A DNA stretch of 64,000 bases from the NCBI GenBank assembly GCA_040387555.1, contig JAZKDO010000005.1, positions 62,001 through 126,000 of the forward strand, given 5' to 3'. Within the stretch, counting starts at the first letter, position 1. Each line of letters begins with the position of its first letter. A model generated the notes under the pieces. The model had not been told where the DNA came from. It ran no database searches and saw only the letters and a program-made list of their open reading frames with translations. The DNA comes from UBA4416 sp040387555. Its GTDB lineage: Bacteria; Bacteroidota; Bacteroidia; B-17B0; Aurantibacillaceae. This document shows positions 44,443 through 53,905 of the stretch, in pieces. The translations under genes and the position numbers were made by a program.

Positions 44443-45609
44443 GTGAAAGGGCAAATTAAATTTATAAAAAATATACTTTGTACAGCATTAGTATTTATTG
44501 GTGTGGGATTGAAATCTCAAGTATTCATAAATGAAATTATGATTAATCCTTCAGGTACTAGTGATGGCGCTAACATGCCAAATACAGCTGAGTGGGTTGA
44601 GTTTTATAATGGCTCTGCTTCTGCGGTAGATATGAGTTGTTGGTTTTTTTCTGATGGTGATTTTGCTGTGACTTTTCCATCGGGCACCACTATAGCTGCC
44701 GGTGGATATTATACGGTAGCAAGCGCAGCAGGTTCTGGCTTAACACCCAATTTAAACTGGGCTTCCTGTGGTTGCACATCTGGGTCTTCCTCAGAAGTTG
44801 GTATATTTACTAATTCAGTTGAACAAGTTATTTTATATAATTCTTCAGGTACGATCATGGATGCCATCATTTGGAGTACCGGGCAATTACCTGATGGTAT
44901 AACTACTTCGGCCATTGGATCCTGTTCTTCTCAAATTGTAACTTTTCCTACAAGTGGAGCAACATATGAAACCGTAGGTTCAAATAGTGATGGTATTTCA
45001 AAAGAAAGATCCGTTGATGGCGGCGCAACATGGCAAAGCTCTTCGTCGTCAACCTTTGGCACATCTAATGCCATGGTATTACCGATTGAATTATTATATT
45101 TCAATGCTAATTATAACGGCAAGTATGTTGATTTAAATTGGGCAACAGCCACGGAAATTAATAATGATTATTTTACAATTGAAAGAAGCGGTGACGGACT
45201 AAATTTTGAATCTCTTTTAAAAGTAAAAGGTGCAGGAAATTCAACGAATCAAATTAATTACTCAGTTACCGACGAAGAGCCTATAAATGGAATTTCTTAT
45301 TATAGACTAAAGCAAACTGATTTCGACGATAACTTTTCTTATTCAAATATTGTTTCCGTTACATCTAAAATAGAAGAAGAATATAAAATTTATCCTAATC
45401 CAAATGAATCAGGATTATTATGAATATCTTCAGGTAACTCGTCTGGTTATGAGTTAAAAGTTATTGATGTTCTTGGAAGTGTAGTTTACCATGAATACAT
45501 AATTAACCCAACAGCACAGTTAGATTTAGAAGGATTCGGAAAAGGTGTTTACCTGATATGTATCACAACTAAAGACAACCACGTTACAAAAAAAATTATT
45601 TACGATTAA
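44443..45609 (+). pseudogene. T9SS lamin-tail-domain protein interrupted by an in-frame TGA
   Basis: GTG start at 44443. Signal peptide (to LKSQ), a lamin-tail domain (VFINEIMINPSGTSD...AEWVEFYNGS...WFFSDGD...FPSGTTIAAGGYYTVAS), a linker common in T9SS cargo (IELLYFNANYNGKYVDLNWATATEINNDYFTIERS), then the sorting domain YKIYPNPNESGLL. TGA at 45421-45423 stops it at residue 326, but the frame continues 61 more residues (YELKVIDVLGSVV ... HVTKKIIYD) to TAA at 45607. Other genes here use TGA as stop, so this is most likely a nonsense mutation that removes the secretion signal. Confidence 0.8.
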
Positions 45610-45613
45610 TGGG

Positions 45614-46178
45614 ATGAAGAGTAATACTAATAGGATTAGATATTAATATTGTAAAGAGTGTATTCGGTTCTAAAGATCAATCTTTATTCAATAAAATAAT
45701 AGAATCGCAATTTTATAAAGAATTTGATGAGGAACTTAGTTTTAAAAATGAGTTGCAAGATATTATATTCAATTATATACCCTATGAGCAAAGAATAATC
45801 AAAGCACCAATGTCTTTTGGGCTAATTAAAGGAGGAACAGGGAGAGCTCTGGAAGGTGAATGGTACGATTATGGTTATGGTCTCCTTACTTTATGCAGCA
45901 TATTTGGAAATAAATTAAGTAGAGACGGTTCAGAATTCGTATATAACGATAGCTGGTGGCAAATTAATACCATACTAAGAACAAATGGCTGCACTCTGGA
46001 TCTGTCAAGAATGACTGAATCACAACAGATTTTTGATACTCCATTTGAAGTGAGCTATATTTATACAAATCTTTATAATAAGAAAGAAGTAGTTGAAATC
46101 GCCAAGCATTTAATTGAAGTTGAAAAAAGGATTCACTCTGAAAATCACGGGTTATATGATGTATTAAAAAAGGATTAA
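45614..46178 (+). pseudogene. Uncharacterised protein (DUF7691-like), start out of frame
   Basis: The frame ending at 46178 is open from 45618 and reads ILIGLDINIVKSVFGSKDQSLFN from its first codons, a natural N-terminus, but has no ATG; the first usable codon is TTG at 45753, deep inside. The ATG at 45614 is one base off: removing one A after its second codon gives MKVILIGLDINIV. Later blocks include GGTGRALEGEWYDYGYGLLTL and FEVSYIYTNLYNKKEVVEIAKHL. The overall layout recalls the DUF7691 family, but weakly. A frameshift or an unusual start are both possible. Confidence 0.5.
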
Positions 46179-46336
46179 TAAATTGCGTTGAAAAAAAGCA
46201 GGACCTTATTATCTTTTCATTTGAATTATAAAATTCTTGCTAAGTAAAGTAAATGTTATTAATATTATGATATTGTTATTTTTTAAATAAAATTTAATGA
46301 ATTCATTGTATTTTTACACACACCAAATATTTTTTT

Positions 46337-46525
46337 ATGAAAAAAGAAAACAAAGAAATGCTAAAGTTGATTATTAGCAACCAGGAGTTAATTATGAAAG
46401 CTTTAAAAATAGAGACGCCAGCTAAAATTGAAAAAGCAGATACTCCAAAAATGGACGAAAAAAAATCTACAACTAAAAAACCTGTCTTAAAAAAGGCTGT
46501 TAAAAAGATTTCTAAGAAGAAGTAA
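46337..46525 (+). CDS. Small lysine-rich protein
   Basis: 62 residues: a helical N-terminus (EMLKLIISNQELIMKAL) and a Lys/Thr/Pro tail (KKSTTKKPVLKKAVKKISKKK) with a net positive charge. It has no signal peptide. Histone-H1-like or nucleoid-associated proteins of Bacteroidota have this composition, but DNA binding is only inferred. A strong terminator 17 bp later supports a real gene. Confidence 0.6.
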   Translation: MKKENKEMLKLIISNQELIMKALKIETPAKIEKADTPKMDEKKSTTKKPVLKKAVKKISKKK

Positions 46526-46541
46526 TTTTTTTATATAAATA

Positions 46542-46580
46542 AAAGAGCCTGTTTCCTTTCAAAGAAACAGGCTCTTTTAT
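46542..46580. terminator. Terminator
   Basis: The stem AAAAGAGCCTGTTTC / GAAACAGGCTCTTTT with an 8-nt loop and T-rich flanks, between convergent genes. Confidence 0.9.
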
Positions 46581-46596
46581 TTAATTCAAATTTATT

Positions 46597-47289
46597 TTAA
46601 AGCAGATCTCTATTGATAGTATAACCAACACCCTTTGTTGTTTTTATAATGTTGCTTCCTAACACCCTTCGAATATTTCGGATATGGATATCAATAGTCC
46701 TGCTGTTTGCCACCTCTGGAACATTCCATATTTGTTTAGCAAAATCCTGCCGTGTAAATATTTTATTATTGTTTTCGTACATCAGGCTAATCATTTCAAA
46801 TTCTTTACGTGGCAGGCTGAATTTACCTGCTGTGGTAATGATAAGATATTGTTCTTTATCTACATAAAAATTGGGGTGCAGTTGCTCACCGGTTGGTTGA
46901 ACGGTCTTGTTTTCTAATCGTTTTTTTACTGTAGCAATTCTTGCTTCAAGTAAAATAGGTTTTATTGGAGAGATTATAAAATCATCAGCTCCGGAATTAA
47001 AGGCGGTAATTTGTATGTAATCGTCTTGCTTGTTTGAAAACAAAATAATATACGGTTGTTCTATTCCTTTTAAATTTCTGATGTCAGACGTTAATGTTAT
47101 GCCATCTTTAGGGATAAAATCCAATTCAATAATAATTAAATGAATATGAGCATCTTTAAGTGTTTGATGTAAATTCTCTTCAGATGTTGCAAAAAATACT
47201 TTGTATTGTTTTTCCTCCAAATGATCCACAGTTTTTTTGATGGATGTTTCAGTATTGGAACAAATAAGTATATTGAATGGTAATGCCAT
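46597..47289 (-). CDS. OmpR/PhoB-family response regulator with a degenerate receiver
   Basis: 230 residues. N-terminal receiver fold (~1-120) and a C-terminal winged helix (~140-228: PRKEFEMISLMYENNNKIFTRQDFAKQIW, SRTIDIHIRNIRRVLGSNIIKTTKGVGYTI). The acidic pocket is lost (ILICSNTE where ILLVDDE is usual) and the phosphoacceptor position appears to be Glu55 in IIIELDFIPKDG; Lys110 (SPIKP) is kept. So control by phosphorylation is doubtful. No histidine kinase is near. The T9SS surface gene lies just upstream (49 bp), and a decayed copy of the pair is at 43692-44215. Confidence 0.88.
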   Translation of the reverse strand: MALPFNILICSNTETSIKKTVDHLEEKQYKVFFATSEENLHQTLKDAHIHLIIIELDFIPKDGITLTSDIRNLKGIEQPYIILFSNKQDDYIQITAFNSGADDFIISPIKPILLEARIATVKKRLENKTVQPTGEQLHPNFYVDKEQYLIITTAGKFSLPRKEFEMISLMYENNNKIFTRQDFAKQIWNVPEVANSRTIDIHIRNIRRVLGSNIIKTTKGVGYTINRDLL

Positions 47290-47298
47290 GTATAAAAA

Positions 47299-47324
47299 AA
47301 GGGCACGAACGATGTCCGTGCCCT
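47299..47324 (-). terminator. Terminator hairpin of the T9SS surface protein
   Basis: AAGGGCACGAAC / GTCCGTGCCCTT, with one imperfect pair, lies between the surface protein and the regulator. Same hairpin as 44031-44057. Confidence 0.7.
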
Positions 47325-47338
47325 TAGTTATTTTAGAG

Positions 47339-49069
47339 TTAGTGTGAAATTATTAATTTTTTTGTTTCTTTTAATCCATTCACTTCTAATGAAATTGTAT
47401 AAATTCCGCTAGAGAAGTTAGCTGTATTTAAGTTGATTGTATGACTTCCTTTTTCAAAAGAACTATTTTGATTTAAAGAACAAACTAAGTTTCCTAAAAC
47501 ATCATAAACATTAACAGTTATATCGTTTTTTTCAGAAATATTAAAAGATATATTGGTGTTTTGTGTAGCAGGGTTAGGATATACTACAAAAGAATTAGCA
47601 ATTAATTTGGATACTTCACTAAGTCCTGTGAATCCACCTACAAATGCAGGGCCATTGAAACTAGCGCCGTTAGAAGCAGTAGAAGCAGCACTTAATCTAT
47701 AATCAGGAGTATTGCCTAAGGCTGTAAATGCATTTACAAAATTAACCTGCGAAACTGTAGTAATGGTATCAACATTGTTTGCAGTTGCAAATGTATGGTA
47801 CCAAGCTTGAGTAAATACTGTAGCTGATTCTGTAATATAAGTAGACGCAATTCCAGAAGTTAAGATATTGCCTCCAAAAAAAGCAACAGAGTCAGCAGTT
47901 GAAGGTGCGTTTAAATTATCTTGAGTAACTGAACCTTGGTAACGTAGACCTTTTTCCTGACCAACAAAAATAGAATTCATTACTGATTGAGCCATGTTTC
48001 TGCGCAAGTGAAGCGCATGTTCATGTTGCTCTCCTGTTGGTAAAGTTCCTGCACCATAAACAGTGCCATCTCCTTTTGCACCAATCATAGTCATATTTGA
48101 AAAAACTGCTTTAGTTAATGGTAATGCTAAGTATGGAGAAGTTCCTGTATTGTCGCATTCAAAACCATTACTTTGACCACCAGAAATAACGTCCCAAATA
48201 TCCGGATCTTTAACTCCCAACCCAAATTGAACACGACCTCTGTAACCAAAATCTGTATCAAAATCGTCATCAGTTCCTCTGTATGCAATTAAGTGTTTTG
48301 CATCAACAGTTCCACCAAACCATTCAAATGAATCATCTCCCGAAAAAGAGACTTGTACATGATCAATTTGTGTTCCAGATCCTACGGCACCCAAAGTTAA
48401 ACCATTAATTTCAGAATTAGATTGTAGTGGATCTAATGCTACTCCTGCAAATTCAATTCTCACATAAGAAAGAACTCCAGAGTTATCGGCATCATTACTT
48501 CCGCCATAATATCTTTTAGAATCAACTGTAACAAATCCCTCAATTTTACTTACGTTGGGATTAGTAGAAATTCCACCTGTATTAATTAGACCATTGCCAC
48601 AAATAATGATTCCACCCCAATCACCAGGATTACGACCTGTAGCAACAGATTGAATAGAAGTAAAAACAATAGGTTGTGATGCCGTACCTTGTGCCATAAT
48701 TTTAGCACCTCTTGTAATAATTAAAGTTCCTGGAGTTAAACTTGCATCAGTCATTTTACATCTGATAACAGTTCCTGGTGCAATAGTTAAAACAGCATTA
48801 TTTGTTACGTGAACAAACCCATTTAAATAAACTACTCCACTTATAGATGTGTTTGTTGTTACGTCACCAGATAAGGTAGAAGTTGGCGCCGCATAATTTG
48901 TATTTTCAGGATCCCAATTTGCCCAACCAGAAGTCCAGTCTGTTGCTGTTGTATTATCTGTAACCGGAAACGCTCCTTTATAAGAAGTAACGTCCCACGT
49001 AAACGCAGATTGAGCGTTCAATAATGAGCAAGCTAATAATGCCGCTGCTGATAAGTAAATTTTTTTCAT
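47339..49069 (-). CDS. T9SS-secreted surface protein, beta-helix-like
   Basis: 576 residues. Signal peptide ending SLLNAQ; a mature part typical of a widespread Bacteroidota surface family (TIAPGTVIRCK, TRGAKIMAQGTASQPIVFTS, GDWGGIIICGNG, LSYVRIEFAGV, GDDSFEWFGGTVDAKHLIAYRGTDDDFDTDFG), probably a right-handed beta-helix, which databases often mislabel as multidrug transporter. C-terminal sorting domain with VYPNPA and KETKKLIISH marks T9SS export to the surface. It faces the TonB-dependent receptor gene 161 bp upstream and shares the locus with a response regulator. Confidence 0.88.
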   Translation of the reverse strand: MKKIYLSAAALLACSLLNAQSAFTWDVTSYKGAFPVTDNTTATDWTSGWANWDPENTNYAAPTSTLSGDVTTNTSISGVVYLNGFVHVTNNAVLTIAPGTVIRCKMTDASLTPGTLIITRGAKIMAQGTASQPIVFTSIQSVATGRNPGDWGGIIICGNGLINTGGISTNPNVSKIEGFVTVDSKRYYGGSNDADNSGVLSYVRIEFAGVALDPLQSNSEINGLTLGAVGSGTQIDHVQVSFSGDDSFEWFGGTVDAKHLIAYRGTDDDFDTDFGYRGRVQFGLGVKDPDIWDVISGGQSNGFECDNTGTSPYLALPLTKAVFSNMTMIGAKGDGTVYGAGTLPTGEQHEHALHLRRNMAQSVMNSIFVGQEKGLRYQGSVTQDNLNAPSTADSVAFFGGNILTSGIASTYITESATVFTQAWYHTFATANNVDTITTVSQVNFVNAFTALGNTPDYRLSAASTASNGASFNGPAFVGGFTGLSEVSKLIANSFVVYPNPATQNTNISFNISEKNDITVNVYDVLGNLVCSLNQNSSFEKGSHTINLNTANFSSGIYTISLEVNGLKETKKLIISH

Positions 49070-49230
49070 TTTGTTTTTGATTAATTAGTGTTTTATGGCG
49101 CAAAAATATCCTTCTTGTCTTTAATCTCTATTAACATAAGTTTACATATTGATTACAATTACATTAACTGAATGTTAACAAAAAAGGCAGAGATTTACCC
49201 TGCCTTAACATTGAATTTATAAGTTAACTA

Positions 49231-52137
49231 TTAGAATTTGTATGATAGCGATAACGAGATGGTAGGTGCTAATTTTGTATTCACCATAATATTATCAGTT
49301 GCAAAACTATGGGTTAAATTTTGACTTTCTTTTTCAGAAGCTTTATCTAATTTCCCGTTTTTATTAATGTCTTGATACCAAATTTGTCGTTGAGCAAATA
49401 TATCTCTACAGTTTAATTTAATTTCAAATTTTTGTTTGATTGTTTTTGAAACTTGCAAGTCCAAAACATGACGAGGTGCTTCATAAAAATCTGGTTCGGC
49501 TGATGCACCAACAATTACGATTCTTCTTCCAATTACGTTATATGACAAACTTGCTCCCCATCTTTTTTCATTATCTAAATATTGAATGCCCGCATTGATG
49601 ATATAAGGGGATTGACCTTGCAATGGACGAGAGGTGCCATCTGAACCTATTATTTTGCTTATATCTACTTTTGAATTGATATATGCGAAATTTGAAAACA
49701 GTGTTAAGTTTTCTAATAGTTTTGATGAATCGGTTCTTAAAATAGTACTTAATTTAAATCGATATTCTAACTCGAACCCAATATTTTGTACTAAGGGCAC
49801 GTTGACATAAGTTATAGTTTTAATTTGCGCTGCTCCATCAATTGCCATTTCTGTGGCATTTAGAATTCTTTTATAAAAACCTGAAGCAGATACTATTTGT
49901 CCAGCGCCTGGATACCATTCTCCTCTGATGTCGTAATTGTCGATTGTTGCTCTCACTAAAGTATCATTTCCACCAATACTATAAGTGGATATAAAATCTT
50001 TAAATGTAAAAGGCACTAATTCTCTAAACTCGGGTCGTGAGACAGTTTTATAATATGCCAACCTAATATTTATTTTATCAGTTGCACTGTATACAAAATT
50101 TACTGATGGCAAAATATCTACAACTGTTGACTTTCTTATAGTTGCAGTATCCGGCTGTAAATAATAGGTTATTTTTTGATTATATGATTCAACCCTAGCA
50201 CCATAAATAAATCTAAGTTTTTCAAATATTCTCGAATCAATTGATAAATAACCAGCATGCAACTTTGAAGAAGCTTTATAGTTATCTTTTGGTGTTGTTA
50301 ATTCCACTAAAAGAAATCCTCCATCTTTATTTCCTGCCCATTCAGGATGAATTCCCATATTTTCTTGGTCAAAAATTTCATTTTCGCCTAATGTCCATAA
50401 ATTGGTATTTGCTTGTAAGCTGGAATTTTTTCTATACATACCATATCCAAATAATCGCGCTTCAAAACTTCTATCTCTAAAAATATGATTTCCTCCTAAT
50501 TTTATTTCGTGTGTTGATTTAGTTGTTTTAAAAACTCTACTGACATCATACTTAGCACTTTTTATAGATTCCTGTGTAGTAGTAAATAACATTGTTCCTG
50601 CATTTTCTGCAGTTGAAGTATTATTTGAGGCAATAACTGCTTTATAAGGTATTGAATCATTTTCAACATTTGTTTCAAGTGATTGTTTAGCATATTTCAT
50701 GGTTCTTAAATTGGGGAGTTCTCTTTTTATATTACTATATCCTCCTACCCATTTAATTTTGACTTTAGCTTTTTCTAAATAGTGGTCTCCATTTAATTGA
50801 GCTGAATAAATCATATTTTGTGTAAACCATCTTACACTAGATTTTTCCCAATTTTTGTTTGGGATATCAAAGGCTCCGCGTCTTGTAACGACTTTATCTT
50901 CAGAATTTATACTATATAAATTTTTTAATCCAATTTGATGATTATTATTTATTTTATAAGCCAAATTCCAAAGTGCACTTGCCAGAATGTTTTTTGTATA
51001 AGTGGTGTCTTTATAATCTGATATTTTATCAACATCATAATTTGAGCCTTGTTCAGCAAAATCCCTTCTGTTAGTAAAAACAGTACTTGTATTACTATTA
51101 TATGTCAATGCAAAAATACTACCAGCATCTCTTTTAAATATTTTACCTACGTTAGATAATGAATATTGAAAATTGTAGTTCGGCATTGCTTTTTTAGTTT
51201 GCAAACTCCAGTCATAATTTACTTTTTTGGCGTATTCAATTTGCTCTAATTTATCGTTCGAAAAATCTTTCGTTAACGGTAATCCTCCTGCAATTGCTCT
51301 TGTATTATCATCAATGCCAATGAAATCTATTTTGCCTCCTTTATAAGTTTTAAAATCTTTAAAGGTTGTTTGAGTATTGTATCCGCCACCAATTGAAATA
51401 CTTTGAGAATTTTTTTCCGGAATACTTTTAGTGTTAATTTGAATAACTCCTCCTGCAAAATCCCCAGGCAAATCAGGAGTAGCTGTTTTTAAAATCACGA
51501 TATTATCTAATAAGTTAGCAGGAAATATATCAAATGAAAATGCCTTTTTATCGCTTTCAGAACTTGGCAATGGTGCACCATTAATGAATGCCGCATTGTA
51601 ACGATCACTCATGCCTCGGATGATCGCAAATTTATTGTCCTGGATGGTAGCTCCACTTATTCTTTTTATAACATCGCTGGTAGTTCTGTCAGGTGTTTTC
51701 TTAATGCTTTCTGATGAGATACCATCGCTTACGCTGGCATTATTTTTTTGCATAATTAAAACTGTGTTGGTGTTTTCTTTATTCATTTCGGCTTGTACTA
51801 CAACTTCTCCTAATGTTTGTGAACTTGATTGATCAAGGCTAATATTGAAATCGGTTACTTCATTCGCTTTCACACTCACATCAATAAATTTTTTATTATC
51901 GTAGGTAATATAACTTGCTATAATTGTATATTTTCCCGGCTGTAACCCTGTTAAAGTAAAATTACCGTCAAAATCACTAGAGGCACCTTTCATTGTTCCC
52001 TCTATAAGCACGGTTGCTCCTGGCAAAGTTTCACCTGTTTTGCCATCCACAATTTTCCCGTTTATTTTTCCGGTTTGAGCATTAATGAAAGAAACGGAAG
52101 TTATTAATGTCAGTGTAAGTAATAGTTTGTAGAGCAT
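49231..52137 (-). CDS. TonB-dependent receptor with carboxypeptidase-regulatory N-terminal domain
   Basis: 968 residues. Signal peptide, a carboxypeptidase-D-regulatory-like domain (GKIVDGKTGETLPGATVLIEGT, ~25-110), then a TonB plug (SDVIKRISGATIQDNKFAIIRGMSDRYNAAFINGAPLPS) and a C-terminal outer-membrane beta-barrel ending SLSYKF. It imports a ligand with energy from TonB; the substrate is unknown and no SusD gene is adjacent. Downstream of it on the same strand lies the T9SS surface protein, so they may act as a pair at the cell surface. Confidence 0.9.
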   Translation of the reverse strand: MLYKLLLTLTLITSVSFINAQTGKINGKIVDGKTGETLPGATVLIEGTMKGASSDFDGNFTLTGLQPGKYTIIASYITYDNKKFIDVSVKANEVTDFNISLDQSSSQTLGEVVVQAEMNKENTNTVLIMQKNNASVSDGISSESIKKTPDRTTSDVIKRISGATIQDNKFAIIRGMSDRYNAAFINGAPLPSSESDKKAFSFDIFPANLLDNIVILKTATPDLPGDFAGGVIQINTKSIPEKNSQSISIGGGYNTQTTFKDFKTYKGGKIDFIGIDDNTRAIAGGLPLTKDFSNDKLEQIEYAKKVNYDWSLQTKKAMPNYNFQYSLSNVGKIFKRDAGSIFALTYNSNTSTVFTNRRDFAEQGSNYDVDKISDYKDTTYTKNILASALWNLAYKINNNHQIGLKNLYSINSEDKVVTRRGAFDIPNKNWEKSSVRWFTQNMIYSAQLNGDHYLEKAKVKIKWVGGYSNIKRELPNLRTMKYAKQSLETNVENDSIPYKAVIASNNTSTAENAGTMLFTTTQESIKSAKYDVSRVFKTTKSTHEIKLGGNHIFRDRSFEARLFGYGMYRKNSSLQANTNLWTLGENEIFDQENMGIHPEWAGNKDGGFLLVELTTPKDNYKASSKLHAGYLSIDSRIFEKLRFIYGARVESYNQKITYYLQPDTATIRKSTVVDILPSVNFVYSATDKINIRLAYYKTVSRPEFRELVPFTFKDFISTYSIGGNDTLVRATIDNYDIRGEWYPGAGQIVSASGFYKRILNATEMAIDGAAQIKTITYVNVPLVQNIGFELEYRFKLSTILRTDSSKLLENLTLFSNFAYINSKVDISKIIGSDGTSRPLQGQSPYIINAGIQYLDNEKRWGASLSYNVIGRRIVIVGASAEPDFYEAPRHVLDLQVSKTIKQKFEIKLNCRDIFAQRQIWYQDINKNGKLDKASEKESQNLTHSFATDNIMVNTKLAPTISLSLSYKF

Positions 52138-52267
52138 AATTTTTTTGAAATTTACACCGCAAAAAAACGATACTTACTTAAGGTTTACGTCAACTCTACA
52201 TTACCTTAACATTAAATCAAAACACTATTTTAATTAATTCGTTAATAATTAATTAACATGTTATCAA

Positions 52268-53059
52268 TTAAAATTCAATACCAATTAAGGTGATATCATC
52301 AGTTTGGGAAATATCTTCTTTCCAGATATTGAAAATATATTTTATTAATTCTAACTGGGTGTTCATGGGCATACTGTGATAACTGCTTAACATATTCAAT
52401 AACCGTTTGCGGCTAAATTTTTTATTGTTTTCAGTATTATACTGGTGTTTTATACCATCAGAAAAGAAATATAGTTTTGCATTTTCTTCAATTACAAGGC
52501 GAAAGGTATCGAATGTGCGGTTTTCTTCCATTTGCCAACCTCCAATTGGGAAACTGTTTCCTTTGTAACATGTAATGGTGTTATTTTGATAGATAGCAAA
52601 TTCGCCACCGGCACAGGCGTATTGAAATTCCTTCGTTTTTGTGTTATAGGAAACAAGTGTAATTTCTAACCAATCATTATTGAAGAACGTATCATGGTTA
52701 TCATTGTTAAAAGTTTCTATCCATTTTTTATCAAGCTCCGTTAGGTAGTCACCAATGTTTTCAAAATTCTTTTGAATCACATAATTTAGTAGACTAATTC
52801 CCAGTACTGAAAGCATTGCTCCTGAAACGCCATGTCCGGTGCAATCGGCCAGTGCAAAATAAATAATATCTTCTTTAACAGTCAGCCAGTAAAAATCTCC
52901 ACCAATTTTGTCCTGAGGATTGTAGTAAACAAAATAATCTTTAAAAAATTTATTGAAATGTCGGTTTTTGGGAAGTAATCCATTTTGTATAGTTTGTGCA
53001 TAGACTAAACTATTTTCGTGATCTGTAATAGTTGTTTGTAACATAAGTAACTGGTTCAT
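52268..53059 (-). CDS. SpoIIE-type PP2C serine phosphatase
   Basis: 263 residues consisting mainly of the phosphatase domain: KIGGDFYW near residue 57, the metal-binding DCTGHGVSGAMLS near 78, a SDGIKHQY block, and QTDDITLIGI at the C-terminus. This family (RsbU) dephosphorylates anti-sigma antagonists. There is no sensor domain or transmembrane part, so input must come from a partner. Located 130 bp upstream of the TonB receptor on the same strand, without an antagonist gene next to it. Confidence 0.88.
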   Translation of the reverse strand: MNQLLMLQTTITDHENSLVYAQTIQNGLLPKNRHFNKFFKDYFVYYNPQDKIGGDFYWLTVKEDIIYFALADCTGHGVSGAMLSVLGISLLNYVIQKNFENIGDYLTELDKKWIETFNNDNHDTFFNNDWLEITLVSYNTKTKEFQYACAGGEFAIYQNNTITCYKGNSFPIGGWQMEENRTFDTFRLVIEENAKLYFFSDGIKHQYNTENNKKFSRKRLLNMLSSYHSMPMNTQLELIKYIFNIWKEDISQTDDITLIGIEF

Positions 53060-53261
53060 TTTTTTACAAATATCAGGAACTTGAATTAACAGAAGAGTAA
53101 ACCTACATTAGGTTAATATTATGAATTTGAAGAAAACACTTATAGCTGGGAGGATAAATAGTTGATGCGAGAAGCAATTATCTTAAAAATTATATGTTTG
53201 AAAGTAGCAAGTATTGTTCTTGTCGAATAACGTATAATTTAATATTCAAAATAGATCCCAT

Positions 53262-53295
53262 AAAAAAAAGCGCTACAAAATTAATTGAAGCGCTA
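53262..53295 (-). terminator. Weak terminator after the MORN gene
   Basis: Read on the minus strand, AGCGCT, a 14-nt loop and AGCGCT are followed by T8. The 260-bp gap 53060-53319 holds nothing else I can name. Confidence 0.45.
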
Positions 53296-53319
53296 TCTGT
53301 TTGTATTATTAATTAAAAG

Positions 53320-53781
53320 TTATAAGGAAGTAAAATCAGTTGTTTTAATTAAATCTCCTTTTTCATCCCACTGTTTCCAAGTACCTGCTTTTTCTCCGTC
53401 TTTATAAATCATTTCAAAAATCTTTGTACCGTTATCATCATACACAAACCAATTGCCATTTTTTTTATCATTTAAATAGGAGGCTTCCGCAATCTTATTT
53501 CCATTGGTATTAAAACGTGTCCATAAACCAAATTTTAAATTGTTTTCATATTGTCCGGTTTCAAATTTTTTTCCATTGGCATAATATTTTATGGATTCTC
53601 CGTTCAGTTTACCATTTACAATAATTAATTCTTCTTTAACGGATCCGCTTTCAAAATACAAAATATGTTTTCCTGTATAAGCAGTTTGATTTTGCATGTA
53701 AATTCCATTTTCAAAACTAATATCCTGTGACGAAGCAGTTTTTAAAAGAATAAGACAAAAAAATAGGAAGAAATTTTTCAT
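53320..53781 (-). CDS. Exported MORN-repeat protein
   Basis: 153 residues. Signal peptide ending KTASSQ, then four to five MORN_2-type repeats, for example GKHILYFESGSVKEELIIVNGKLNGESIKYYANGKK and GNWFVYDDNGTKIFEMIYKDGEKAGTWKQWDEKG. Such YwqK-like proteins are called antitoxins in databases, but in Bacteroidota they are exported scaffold repeats of unknown purpose. No toxin gene is adjacent. Confidence 0.82.
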   Translation of the reverse strand: MKNFFLFFCLILLKTASSQDISFENGIYMQNQTAYTGKHILYFESGSVKEELIIVNGKLNGESIKYYANGKKFETGQYENNLKFGLWTRFNTNGNKIAEASYLNDKKNGNWFVYDDNGTKIFEMIYKDGEKAGTWKQWDEKGDLIKTTDFTSL

Positions 53782-53905
53782 GATAGAAAGTTTTAATTGT
53801 GATAATTAAAAATCAATTAATGATTTATATACAATTATACCAAAAAGTAAGTTTATTGTTACAATAGTAACAGAAACTTAACTTTAACTTTACATTGGGA
53901 GAGGT

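Noticed and set aside
45421..45423. TGA reassigned as a sense codon
   Set aside because: Several genes in the window end with TGA (for example at 10953-10955), so the standard code applies.
53320..53781. Antitoxin of a toxin-antitoxin pair
   Set aside because: The MORN protein has an export signal and no toxin gene is adjacent.
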